Source of the DNA: Galaxea fascicularis
Taxonomy: Eukaryota; Cnidaria; Anthozoa; Scleractinia; Euphylliidae
NCBI GenBank assembly: GCA_948470475.1
Contig: OX419338.1
Coordinates: 12,558,247-12,622,246 of the forward strand
Length of the DNA: 64,000 bases
Direction: 5' to 3'
Below are positions 22,180 through 31,640 of the stretch, one piece after another; the stretch's first letter is position 1; each line of letters begins with the position of its first letter. A program made the translations under genes and the position numbers. The notes beneath the pieces were generated by a model. The model saw only the letters and a list, made by a program, of their open reading frames with translations. It was not told the DNA's origin and did not search any database.

Positions 22180-25160
22180 AGAATGAATTTTGACGTGACT
22201 TACGCCTCCCAAAAGACAGTTTGGGTAATTTTATTTCAGTCCGAGTTGATCCAGGTAAGTGTCGCGAAGACAGATTATAATATAAGAGACGACAAACAAT
22301 CGATCACAGTTCCATTAAAGTGTATTCAAGCGACTAAAACGTTCACAACAACGTCGAGTGGCGGCCATGTACGTGAACTCAAACCATATGTTTTATTATT
22401 TTTATTTTTTTTGCGTGGGCTACACGAGCATGACATAAACACAAAACCGCTGACCGCATCGGAAACAATCACAAACAAAGTAAGAAATGAAATGTTCTCA
22501 AGTCATAATGTTCAATGATTATTCTGAAGTCTCTTCTACAGTAAGTCCGAGTCCGAGTGGTCCGGTCCGACTTTTGTACCTGCCTCAGTGAAAATACAAC
22601 AGCATGGCGTCTCGTCGGCTCAATTACGAGCCGCTATTCTAGAAATGAGCCCCCCCCCCCCCGGTTTTTCCCGAAGAGGACGATCTTGAAGCATCAAAGT
22701 AATTTGAAGACAGGGAATTATATAATTGACTAAATTTGGAATTAATGTGGTTGCGTCTGGTAAAATAGAGCCCACCAAAGGATCTGGACATTCCTGAGCT
22801 AGAACTAAATTCAAAATGCTGTTCTTTCTGAATACAAACATCCTTCGACTTCAAACGGTGCCACCCGAGGTTTTTCACTAATCAGAGACAGTTTCGGTAA
22901 CAAAGAATTTCGACTTTGTGGTTTGTTAAGCCAATGAAATTCAATTCTAAATTTAACTTGGCGGTGCTGGAACAGACGCGACAGATCCAAAATTACATCA
23001 ATAAATATTTCAAAGCGGCCGCATTTGACTTTCCGCCTGTGTGCACAGTTTTAGTTAATAAATGCATTTTATTGCCACAGCGGCCTTTTGTCGAACACAT
23101 TTGAATTGATAGTGAAAGATGCCTGAGCAATTGAAAGTCAAAAGAAAAATCGGCCCAATAATTGTTTTTCAACGCCTTTGGTTTGCGTAAGCCAGTCATA
23201 GCAAAGTGACTGTTGGAATGTTTTACACCGCTTTAGACTGATAGCAGTCCCTTTCTAGATAGTCGCGAGAGCGTGCGAACCGAGAGCGCACAGCGCGGGG
23301 AGACTGGAGCAAGGAGAAAAACACGAGAAGAGACTGGGGGAGAGAGTTCCTGCTGTAGACAGTGTAGATAGCTGTTCATACATATAAGGAAGATTGAATG
23401 TGATCTATATGAAGATTATATATTGGGTGCACTTGTGGCATTCACCCATGAAGTATATACTGCTTCTGGGGCAGCCATATTGGATCGCTCAGTTGTAGTA
23501 CCCAAGTCCCCCGTTTGTAAGAAGTGTTTGGTGCACGACACGACGAGTTGCAAGGTGACACGACGAGTTGAAAGGCGACACAACGAGCAGTGACACAGGG
23601 GGATGCCGAGATGAGTGGACGGCGCGACGAGATGAACATTTTGTCCACGAGTTGACGTCATAAAGAACTGATCGAACTTCTTGATTGCCAACGAGCCAGC
23701 CGAGCGAAGACGCGAGGCTGGCGAGGCGGCAGCATTATAGAGCCGTGCGAAAGTTTTGTGTTTGCGGTAAAAATCTCGAGTGATTGAGAGGAATGTTTGT
23801 AAGGTAACATTCCTGTTGTAAGGTAAGATTCCTGAGATTCCAATGACGTAGAGAAATAATAGGTCGATTGTATTGCAACGGACCAATCGTAGCGCGTAGA
23901 GATTGTGACGTCAAGGGCGCATGGTTCTGATGGTCGTTTCTCACCAGCTTTGGCATTCATCGAGCGGAGTGGAGATCAACTTGACTCGATTGCTTCCGGA
24001 CTTAGCACGAATGGGCTCTGGAAGCGACGTGTCCGCAGTTCATATATTTAGGATTTACTATGTTCAGTGGCTAAAGAAGGCGCTGTTTCAACTTCACAGC
24101 CTGCCATGCAAGAAGGCTCATAGGAGATAAATAACGGATTTACTGTATTCGAAAGGACCAAAGGCGCCGATGTTTACCCCGATTCGCATTCATCGCACGG
24201 TTCACAAAACAATCGGACAATTCGTCGCACAATCTTCACAAAATAGACAGGAAAATATTGTGTAACTGTAAAAACCTCTGCATCTAGGCGTCACTTCGAT
24301 TCAAAGCGATTTACCTTTCAAAAGACCCTCAAAACCTATTTTGGTCTCCGTGATAAAGATCTCTTGCACTTGCAGAGATCATGTTACTATGCAACTTACT
24401 GTACAGAAATCTACATTCACCTATTTTTAACACAAGTTCTTGCACCATTATCGTTGACCATCGGTTTAGAATGCGAGTCTTGCTCAGTTTTGTTTTTTAA
24501 TTTTAGGTTGAAAATGTTTCCAGGAAAGGAGTTTCAAACGTCTCGACAAGCCGTTTCGCAAGTTCACTTCTTTGAGAATGTGACACGGAAGTCAGACTTA
24601 AGCCGGCGACACATATTCCTAGCCGTTCAACCTGAATGATGTTTAAGTATCTTAAAGAAACTAAGTTAGGTCTGAAACTGTTGTCCTTCCGGCTTGCTTT
24701 TCGGAAACGTTTTTCCATCCGAAATGCCGTCGTTCGATATTCCGTTCGGCCTCTTTGCCCTTGAAATAAAATTGCAAGCAAGATCAGATACTAACTGAGC
24801 GAAAATTCTAATAACATCTCTGATTAGAAAAGTGTGACTTGCGTGACTCTCAGAAAATGTAAAGAGTAAAGGCTGGTGATTTGCTTCCTCAAGAACTGAC
24901 CTACGTTTCGCACATGTATGGGGAGATTCTAAAGCAGTAGCCACATGCGGTGATTAACTGTCTATTTTATTGAATACTTGACTACAGAAAGAGAAGTGCA
25001 AACAACATGACTGTGTTTTAAAGCTAGCAATTGGAAATTGTTATGAATGGTTGGTTGCTCGTTGGCACTTAGCGAGAGCTACATCTAGTTTTATTTCAAA
25101 AAGTTTTTGGCAGCCGGGAGTTTTAGCTAGTTTTGTTTGAACTTCCTCAAGAATCTTATC
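22180..25160. other. No gene seen
   Basis: There are open frames on both strands (for example 23416-23886 on -) but no conserved motif. It includes a C14 run (22650) and a small tandem array (23530-23600). Confidence 0.5.
23530..23600. repeat. Short tandem array (GACACGACGAGTTG unit)
   Basis: GACACGACGAGTTGCAAGGT, GACACGACGAGTTGAAAGGC and GACACAACGAG follow one another, a roughly 20-bp unit in about three copies. Confidence 0.7.
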
Positions 25161-25167
25161 TGAGCTA

Positions 25168-25479
25168 CTATCCATCTCAGACGTCCGTGGACAAATGCTT
25201 TTTTTCAGCCCGCTTCACGGACCGTTGGTTTCAGTCTGCGTTTATAAAAAAAAACTTGATAACATTTTTGTAGCTCTGCGGTTTGCAAAAAAAATTGCAA
25301 ATGAAATTGAATACAAGGATTAAGCAGACAGTTTGGCATCACGTGATCAGTATTTTGGAAACCGCAGAGCAGCAAAAATATTTTCACGTGATCAGAATTC
25401 TTGAACCGCAGAATGAAAGCAACGGTCCATGAAGTAGGTTGAAAAAAAGCCCTTGTCCACGGACGTCTGAGATGGATAG
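25168..25479. mobile_element. Complete Tc1/mariner-type MITE (family F)
   Basis: CTATCCATCTCAGACGTCCG and its complement end a 312-bp inverted-repeat element flanked by TA (25166-25167, 25480-25481). Both arms contain a GCTCTGCGGTTTGCAAA and CACGTGATCAG motif. This is the unbroken reference for the nested copy at 16301-18480. Confidence 0.85.
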
Positions 25480-26023
25480 TATACTCATGATCAAATGAAC
25501 AAGGAACGTAGTCTACGTTGTCGGTTCAGCAGCAACATTCGAAGCCTTTTGAAAAGACGAGACCGTGCTTTCGCAATTATACTTCGCAGAAGGTAAATTG
25601 AAACCAAGACTATTATTGGATAGCCATCGTGATAAGTTTGCCCGCTGGCCCAGACGTATGTTTAATAATTGCGAAGGCGTGACAACTTGTTGCGTGCTGA
25701 CAGCTTTGACATGTCATACTCATGAGCAGATTACTAAATCATGATTTCAAATAGCGCCTCCTGGAAGCGCGACTATCAAAGGCGATTTTGGATCTGTCGA
25801 GTCTGTTCCCACAAGTTTAACTGCTGAATACCCTGCCACTTATTTGCATGTGAATAGTGTGTATTGTTATCTGTCTCGTTCTTCAAACGATGCCTCTATA
25901 AGAACGCAATAGTGGTGGGGTATTCAGCAGTTACTCCTCTGCTGTCTCTGATTAAAAAGCTCGGGTGGCCCCGGTTGAAGTCGTTGCACTGTAATAACGT
26001 CGGACCATGTCGGTTGTCGGTTA

Positions 26024-26417
26024 GAAAAAAACCGGAAGTCACATGGAAGCGAGGCCTGAGGGCCCTCACCGGCTTAAAATTATAGTTTAATTTATAGTTT
26101 AATTGATCCACAAATTCCAAAATTGACTGTAAGCTATTAGAGAACGGCTGAAATTTAGCCTATACTGGCGAGGGAATAATTATTCGAGTTCAAAGAACTG
26201 TCCGCTAAACTGTTACAATTTCCCAATTCGCCTGTTAGACCTTAAATTTACTCTTGTTATACTTTTGATCTTATGATTATCAAGATACGAGGGTTAATTT
26301 GTGAACAAATTAATGCATTTTTCCGACTCGAAACGCTCCACACCCTTACATAAACTTTAAGATTTTTAGCCGATAAGGGCCCTTAGGCCTCGCTTCCAAG
26401 CGACTTCCGGTTTTTCC
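26024..26417. mobile_element. Foldback MITE within a GTCGGT-repeat element
   Basis: AAACCGGAAGTCACATGGAA and GCGAGGCCTGAGGGCCCT at the left are inverted at 26377-26417 (AGGGCCCTTAGGCCTCGCTT, GCGACTTCCGGTTTTT). It sits inside a region with TGTCGGTTGTCGG-type repeats on both sides (25990-26020 and 26440-26515). Confidence 0.7.
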
Positions 26418-26765
26418 TGGATCGGCGGGCGTATTTACGTGTCGCTAGTCGGTAATGTTTTCCTCATTCTGTCGGTAGTCAGAAATATTTTTCTCCCTTT
26501 GTCGCTAGTCGGTTAACCCCATTCAGACCCTCTTTCTAGGAACGAAGATTTAGAGGCATCATTGATTGATATAACATTAAGTTCCTGGTAAGTCATATTT
26601 CGTGTTACGAGTACGGCTTTGCCAGTGCTGTCCAAAGGGGATGGAAATAATGATTGCTTTACGATCATGAGACGAATAAAGTACATTGAAGGACATTACT
26701 TAGGCCCGTAATCCTAAAAGCAAGAATCGATGTCGACAGGTACAGAACATTCCTGGCAAAAACAC

Positions 26766-27581
26766 TCAAGTACTCTCATTGTTTAGATATAAAATAGCCA
26801 AGGAATAATTACCTTTCTCACAGCAGACCCCGGAATATCCCTTCTTGCAGAAGCACGTTTTATCCTCTAAGCTTCCTCCATTTAAACAGCTCAAGTTGGG
26901 GCATGCTCGTGTTTTTCGAAATGTGAACGTACACGTTCCACCACACTGTTCGGTGATAATCCTGTGACGACTGCTTGACTGAGTTCCAGAGACACCACAT
27001 GGAGTGGAACAGGCACTCCACTTCGACCACGAGCTCAGTTGGCAATCCACTGGTGTATCTGAGTAACATAAGCGTGTTTCACAGCAGACCCCGGAATAAC
27101 TCTTCTTGCAGAAGCACGTTTTACCCACTAAGCTTCCTCCATTTAAACAGCTCAGGTTGGGGCATACTCGTGTTTTTCGAAATGTGAACGTACACGTTCC
27201 ACCACACTGTTCGGTGATAATCTTGTGACGATTGCTTGACTGAGTTCCTGAGACACCACATCGAGTCGAACAGTCACTCCACTTAGACCACGAGCTCAGC
27301 TGGCAGTTCTCTCGTTTATCTGAGTAACATGAGCGTGTTTCGTCCAACTCAGGACATCCTGTACCGCCACAAGATGGAGCGGAAACCTCTGTTCTGCTTC
27401 GTCGTTGAGATCCTTGCTGCCCGCACTTGTCAGCACTGCAAGAACTCCAAGAAGACCATTGACTAACTTCGCAAGCGCGTGGAGTGCAACGGCGGCGGCG
27501 GCGTCTTCGCCAGGCGTCAGTGTGTTGAAAAACAACAGAATAAACTAACAAAACGAAAATCGCGGTCTTAACCACGGCCAT
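26766..27581 (-). CDS. Secreted thrombospondin type-1 repeat / EGF-like protein
   Basis: A 271-residue frame opens with a hydrophobic signal peptide (about residues 1-23, ending QHTDA) and then a run of seven arginines. TSR1 (residues 37-84, SQWSSWSSCS, CGQQGSQ) is followed by two near-identical 87-residue units. Each unit has a TSR core (SSWSKWS.CST.CGVSGTQ) joined to an EGF-like motif (CLNGGSL..KTCFCKK.YSGVCCE). The units differ at about eight residues, so the 261-bp duplication (roughly 26806-27066 and 27067-27327) is fairly recent. Such proteins act outside the cell in adhesion, matrix or lectin-like binding; cnidarians have many. At 26813 the sequence reads GAAAG then GTAATT, a good donor, so the last 15 residues (GNYSLAIL...) may be intron and the gene may continue to lower coordinates. 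I did not find the next exon. Confidence 0.8.
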   Translation of the reverse strand: MAVVKTAIFVLLVYSVVFQHTDAWRRRRRRRCTPRACEVSQWSSWSSCSADKCGQQGSQRRSRTEVSAPSCGGTGCPELDETRSCYSDKRENCQLSSWSKWSDCSTRCGVSGTQSSNRHKIITEQCGGTCTFTFRKTRVCPNLSCLNGGSLVGKTCFCKKSYSGVCCETRLCYSDTPVDCQLSSWSKWSACSTPCGVSGTQSSSRHRIITEQCGGTCTFTFRKTRACPNLSCLNGGSLEDKTCFCKKGYSGVCCEKGNYSLAILYLNNEST

Positions 27582-27869
27582 AACTTCTTGTTAGGTTGTA
27601 GGGCTTGTCTTTTATCACTTCCTGGTGTATAGCGTCTGCGCAACAAGAGGCAAGCCTTGTTTCCAGGGGCACTGAGCCAGGGGCTACACAACAAAACACT
27701 CCTAAAGTGAACTTCAGTTCAATCTGTTAGATGGTTCATTGAAGACGCAATAAATCTAACCTGTGACAAGTTTGACTGTATTAGAAATGAATGTTAGCGA
27801 CATTCATTGGAGTGTGAAATGATGCGGAAATCCTTGAATGCTTCAATTGTTTAAAATTTAGGGTAAAGT

Positions 27870-28423
27870 AAGTAAGTAAGTAACTTTATTCATGTGTCAG
27901 TCGTTCTAGCTTTCGCGAATTGGCGACACAATTTAAAAGTTAAAAACTAAAATACATCTATATACAAATTACAATGTAAAAATAACTAAAATTCCTATTG
28001 AATTTGCGAATGAAATCTAGAGAAAAGTCTATTCATATTCTAAGAACGTAAATATATTGTCAGCTTTTTGCATAAATTACAGTTCTTGCATCCTTCATTT
28101 TCGATCAACATCGCCAAGTCTTTCTTCCGTATTTGTTGTTTAAAAGAGTTTAAACTACCCAAGGTACGCTCCTGTTTTGTCAGCTTATACCACAACATAG
28201 GCCCTAAATATTTCAAAGAATGCTTCCGATACTTAATAGTATGAAAACGTGGTACAATAAAATCAGCGTTCCTTAAGTTATAGCGCTTTTCCGTTTTTTG
28301 CTGTACATTTAATGTCAATGCGAGTTCACCCCGGTTCTTGTGCCGGAGCGAGATTTTCATCCCGGCACGAAAATTCATTCCGGTGTCATGTGAACGCAGT
28401 ATGACTGTTCGTTTCATATTCAT
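27870..28423 (-). pseudogene. LINE 3' end (reverse transcriptase tail and 3' UTR)
   Basis: The - strand frame has KRYNLRNADFIVPRFHTIKY, RKHSLKYLGPMLWYKL and CKNCNLCKKL, the conserved C-terminal CCHC-like tail of these LINEs. The 3' UTR follows to 27870 and ends in a short repeat (GTAA)n at 27870-27885, the usual LINE tail. Confidence 0.8.
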
Positions 28424-28824
28424 TGAAGTTTCATCAATTTTACGGCTCTATAAGACTCGCACCCCAATAAACACGGCTATATGTAAACACAGTGCAACTT
28501 TTCATCTCGCCCCGGAAAGGAAGTCGCGCCGGTATCATGTAAACACCCCCAAAAACTCAAAATTCCCAAAAAGCTTAAAACAGCTGAGTGGAGACTGAGG
28601 ACAAGTCAGCGGTTTTACTTTCAAGAGTCAAGGCGGCCATGCTTGTTTTTTTAGCCTCATAGATGATTTCGAAGATTATGGCTTTTTTGGTTGTATTTAT
28701 GGACTTGTATACGTTGTTGTTGTTAATTGCAACCAACCTCGTCCTCCGGGCTTTTCCCTAGAAAGAAAAATGGCGGCGGGAAAAGACCCTGGCATCGGCT
28801 GGTCACGTGTCCATCTTACACCCT

Positions 28825-29089
28825 GAAATTCAAAAGGGAACTGGGGCGAGTTTCAAATTTTGAAGTAATCGATAAATTGACACCATCACATGAAAGATGA
28901 CATTGAGTTTAGTCGTTTGACCAAGTTTGATTCTTTTAGGTTGAACAGAGACCAAGTTATAGACCTTGAAACATAGCTCAAAATCCATACAAACGTCTCT
29001 AATTTTGTGACAGCGTCCCCAAAAATCATGGTTTCAATTTATCGATTACTTCAAAATTTGAAACTCGCCCCAGTTCCCTTTTGAATTTC
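28825..29089. mobile_element. Hairpin MITE beside the helicase pseudogene
   Basis: GAAATTCAAAAGGGAACTGG at the left and CCAGTTCCCTTTTGAATTTC at the right are perfect complements. The arms are about 55 bp and the loop about 150 bp. It ends 51 bases before the helicase-like ATG. Confidence 0.85.
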
Positions 29090-29140
29090 GGAATTGCCAA
29101 TAAATTAGCGTTTTTGCATATTCAGAAAACCTTAAGCAAG

Positions 29141-29666
29141 ATGGCGGCGAAGCGTGAAACGGCGCCCCGTGAAATATCTGTGCTGAAACGACTTGGATCT
29201 GCTTTAAATCGTTGTAGCTTTCCCTCGTTTTGTTTGAAGCCACTTAAAGTGATGAAGTGTTTTGAATACTTACGGAAAGGCCAAGATGTAGTTGCCGTTC
29301 TACCCAGTAACGGATTTCTTGCCTGTCAAAGCGGACAAGAATATAGTGATAGTTCTTTGTCCTTTAAACTCTATCATAGAGGACCAACTTAAAGTGTTGC
29401 AGGATAGAGGAATCACTGCCGATATTCTTCAGCTACTCAATAACGAGCAGGAAGCGACCGACAGTTTATTTAATTCAGACGAAAGCAAGGCTGACGGATT
29501 GTTAAAAAATCCCAGTGCGAAACTATTGAATGGAGATATCCAGATTATGTTTACACATCCCGAGGCTCTTTTGAGTAAAGAGGGGCGTGAACTGATGAAC
29601 AGCAAGGTGTTTCAAAGAAGTGGGGTTGCATGTGTGGTCGATGAAGCTCAATGCGTAGAAATATGG
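29141..29666 (+). pseudogene. RecQ-like helicase fragment, Walker A lost
   Basis: The frame from ATG 29141 encodes MAAKRETAPREISVLKRLGS then FEYLRKGQDVVAVLPS, the approach to a RecQ/WRN-type ATP-binding loop. It should continue T-G-x-G-K-S, but after LPS the match jumps to another frame, giving DFLPVKADKNIVIVLCPLNS, IIEDQLKVLQDRGI, MFTHPEALLS and VACVVDEAQCVEIW (the DEAx box). About a dozen residues, including the catalytic Lys, are missing and the frame changes. After VEIW the frame runs into unrelated sequence and stops at 29709. Such short RecQ-like helicases are multi-copy in cnidarians. The start lies 52 bases after a 265-bp hairpin element. Confidence 0.7.
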
Positions 29667-29855
29667 TATGGGTTAAAATTGCACCACTCTGTTTCGATTC
29701 TGGAACGTTAATTTTACCCAAAGTATGAGTCCCCATCATAACGTTTACTTAACTTTAGTCCATTTAGAAACTGTCCCTAAATATTAATAATTTTTTTCAA
29801 CGCCTAAATGTTAAGCCACTAGTATGGCTAGTAGCCCTATTCCCTATACCCTAAT

Positions 29856-31203
29856 AATAACAGTTTCCTTCGAAAGTTTTAGGTCTGGCGTGAGGCTTTC
29901 CGAAACAGTTCAAACTCTTACTCAGTTTCCAGAGCTTCCGAAACTTCTAGGCAGTCTTGACTATTTTTCGAAACATCTAGGTAATCTATTTATAAAAGGG
30001 TCGAAAATCCTAGTGCGCCATAGAGACTTGGTCCCAGGTATTCGAAAATCCTAGCTCATCTTACTTCAGTCCGAACAGATATTTTACCGAAATTACTGGT
30101 TGGGTACCCGCCCCGGGCGCATTCCAGCACGCGAGACTGTTCGGCTGGTAATCGGCGGGTGTGTGGGGGCTTAACCGCCCTTCCCCCACCTCCTTACTTG
30201 GAATTTTTTTAGTTTTGGGAGCTCGGAAATGGTACTGCCCACATTTTTCAGGGAACAACTCATAAATGAAAGCAGGACAAAACTCCGCGAGTATTAAGTA
30301 AGTTATCAAATCACAGCAACGTATTGAGCTGAGAATTAACGCAAAGACGCTTTTTGCTATTGAAGACACATTAAATAAATATTTATTTCAATTTGTTTTT
30401 CAGCGGTACTCCAGCGCGTACGTGCGTATTTTGTCGCTACGCCCTGCTATGCTTTAGTAAAATACACAAAGATGTGGTAAAAAGAAAACGCCGTTCGCGA
30501 CCGGTCTACTCACCTGAAGAGGGTTCCTAAGGTAATGAAACGGAAGCCGCACAACTCTAAACTAAACATTATTCTATGCGATGAAAGCAACATTGAAACG
30601 TACTAGCAATAAATCCCAACCCTGATGAGTAATTAGGCCCGGTTCAGACGCCGTACTTTTCATGAGCCGAACTAAATTCGACTTTGGACCGACCAAAAGT
30701 ACGCCTGTTGATCCAGACATCGAAGTTAATTAGCCTTCAACAGCCGTTCCTAATACAGTTGCAGGAAAACTAATCAACATTGTCAGTGGTTTTGAAAATA
30801 TATACCAGATAATAATTTATGCATTAAGTTCGGCGTCTGAATCAAGGCCGTTCCAAAGTCGAAATTCCCGGCCAAGTCAGGCGAAAAGAAAGCCCGAACC
30901 GTTCCAAATTAAAATTAATAGCCGTTCCTAACTGATTCAGACGCCGAACTTTTCATGTACTTAATTTTATGAATTAGGTTTGGCTCATTGAAAAGTACGG
31001 CGTCTGAATCCGATATCCGTGGCCGTCATTAAGTTTATCGGCGAGTGTGTCTCGTTCATACGTGAGAGGCTTCAGTTCTCCGCACTTGTTAAGGTACGGC
31101 TTTAAGAAAACTTTCAACAATATTGCAATAAATAGGGATTAATTTTTGAGAAAAAATGCTTGATTTAAAATTGTATTTTGAAACGGTACTACGTCAACTG
31201 GTC
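29856..31203. repeat. Composite dispersed repeat, copy 2
   Basis: It matches 6134-7863 in the same orientation, without the 430-bp extra segment. The inner MITE at about 30641-31010 has ends GGTTCAGACGCCGTACTTTT and AAAAGTACGGCGTCTGAATC. Confidence 0.8.
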
Positions 31204-31229
31204 CTAGTTAAAATTAAATTTTAATCTCC

Positions 31230-31640
31230 CTAACCACTCCAGCCAACACATGGCTATCTGCGGCCTTTCCCTACATCAAGGTACGACGGAAAGCCGCAAG
31301 AATCTGGAACAAAAATTCATCTTCCAAATCGGCACCCTTAATCCCCACGGTATTAACGAACGCTTTTCATTTAACTAATGTATTCCTATTTTCCACGTTG
31401 CCATGTTACCACCAATAGCGTAGCTCCTACTCCACTATAAAAACTACACACAACCCATAATTATAATTCCTCGATTCGCTCTGACGAAGGGCTAACGCTC
31501 GCAACGTCAGCTTTTAGAATCCCTGTACGGTGGTCAATTTACATTTATCAACTTTGTTGATAATACCAAATTTTTGTGTACTACTTCCCCACCGACGCAG
31601 CAGCACAGTTTCTTTAGAAGCTACCTCTTTATTTCTTTAC
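31230..31640 (+). mobile_element. Penelope-like 3' end with hammerhead-like core
   Basis: GGCTAACGCTCGCAACGTCA, TAGAATCCCTGTACGGTGG, TCAATTTACATTTATCAACT and TACTTCCCCACCGACGCAGC form a block repeated in part at 36555-36603 and 36825-36935. This block is characteristic of metazoan Penelope-like terminal repeats, from memory of such elements. Confidence 0.6.
31473..31521 (+). ncRNA. Hammerhead-ribozyme-like motif, copy 1
   Basis: Stem I (GATTC..GCT with AGC..GAATC) encloses CTGACGA, a stem II hairpin (GGGC-TAAC-GCTC), the strand GCAAC and GTC. This is the hammerhead order, with a 2-bp stem III (AC/GT) that could form only in a dimer. The core should read GAAA; here A13 is C, so it is probably inactive. 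Confidence 0.5.

Noticed and set aside
23416..23886. 156-residue - strand open frame
   Set aside because: No domain, low-complexity tandem repeat at one side, competing frames on the same strand, and no splice or start support.
31473..31521. An active self-cleaving ribozyme
   Set aside because: The architecture fits a hammerhead, but the GAAA core has a C at A13, so I list it only as a decayed motif.
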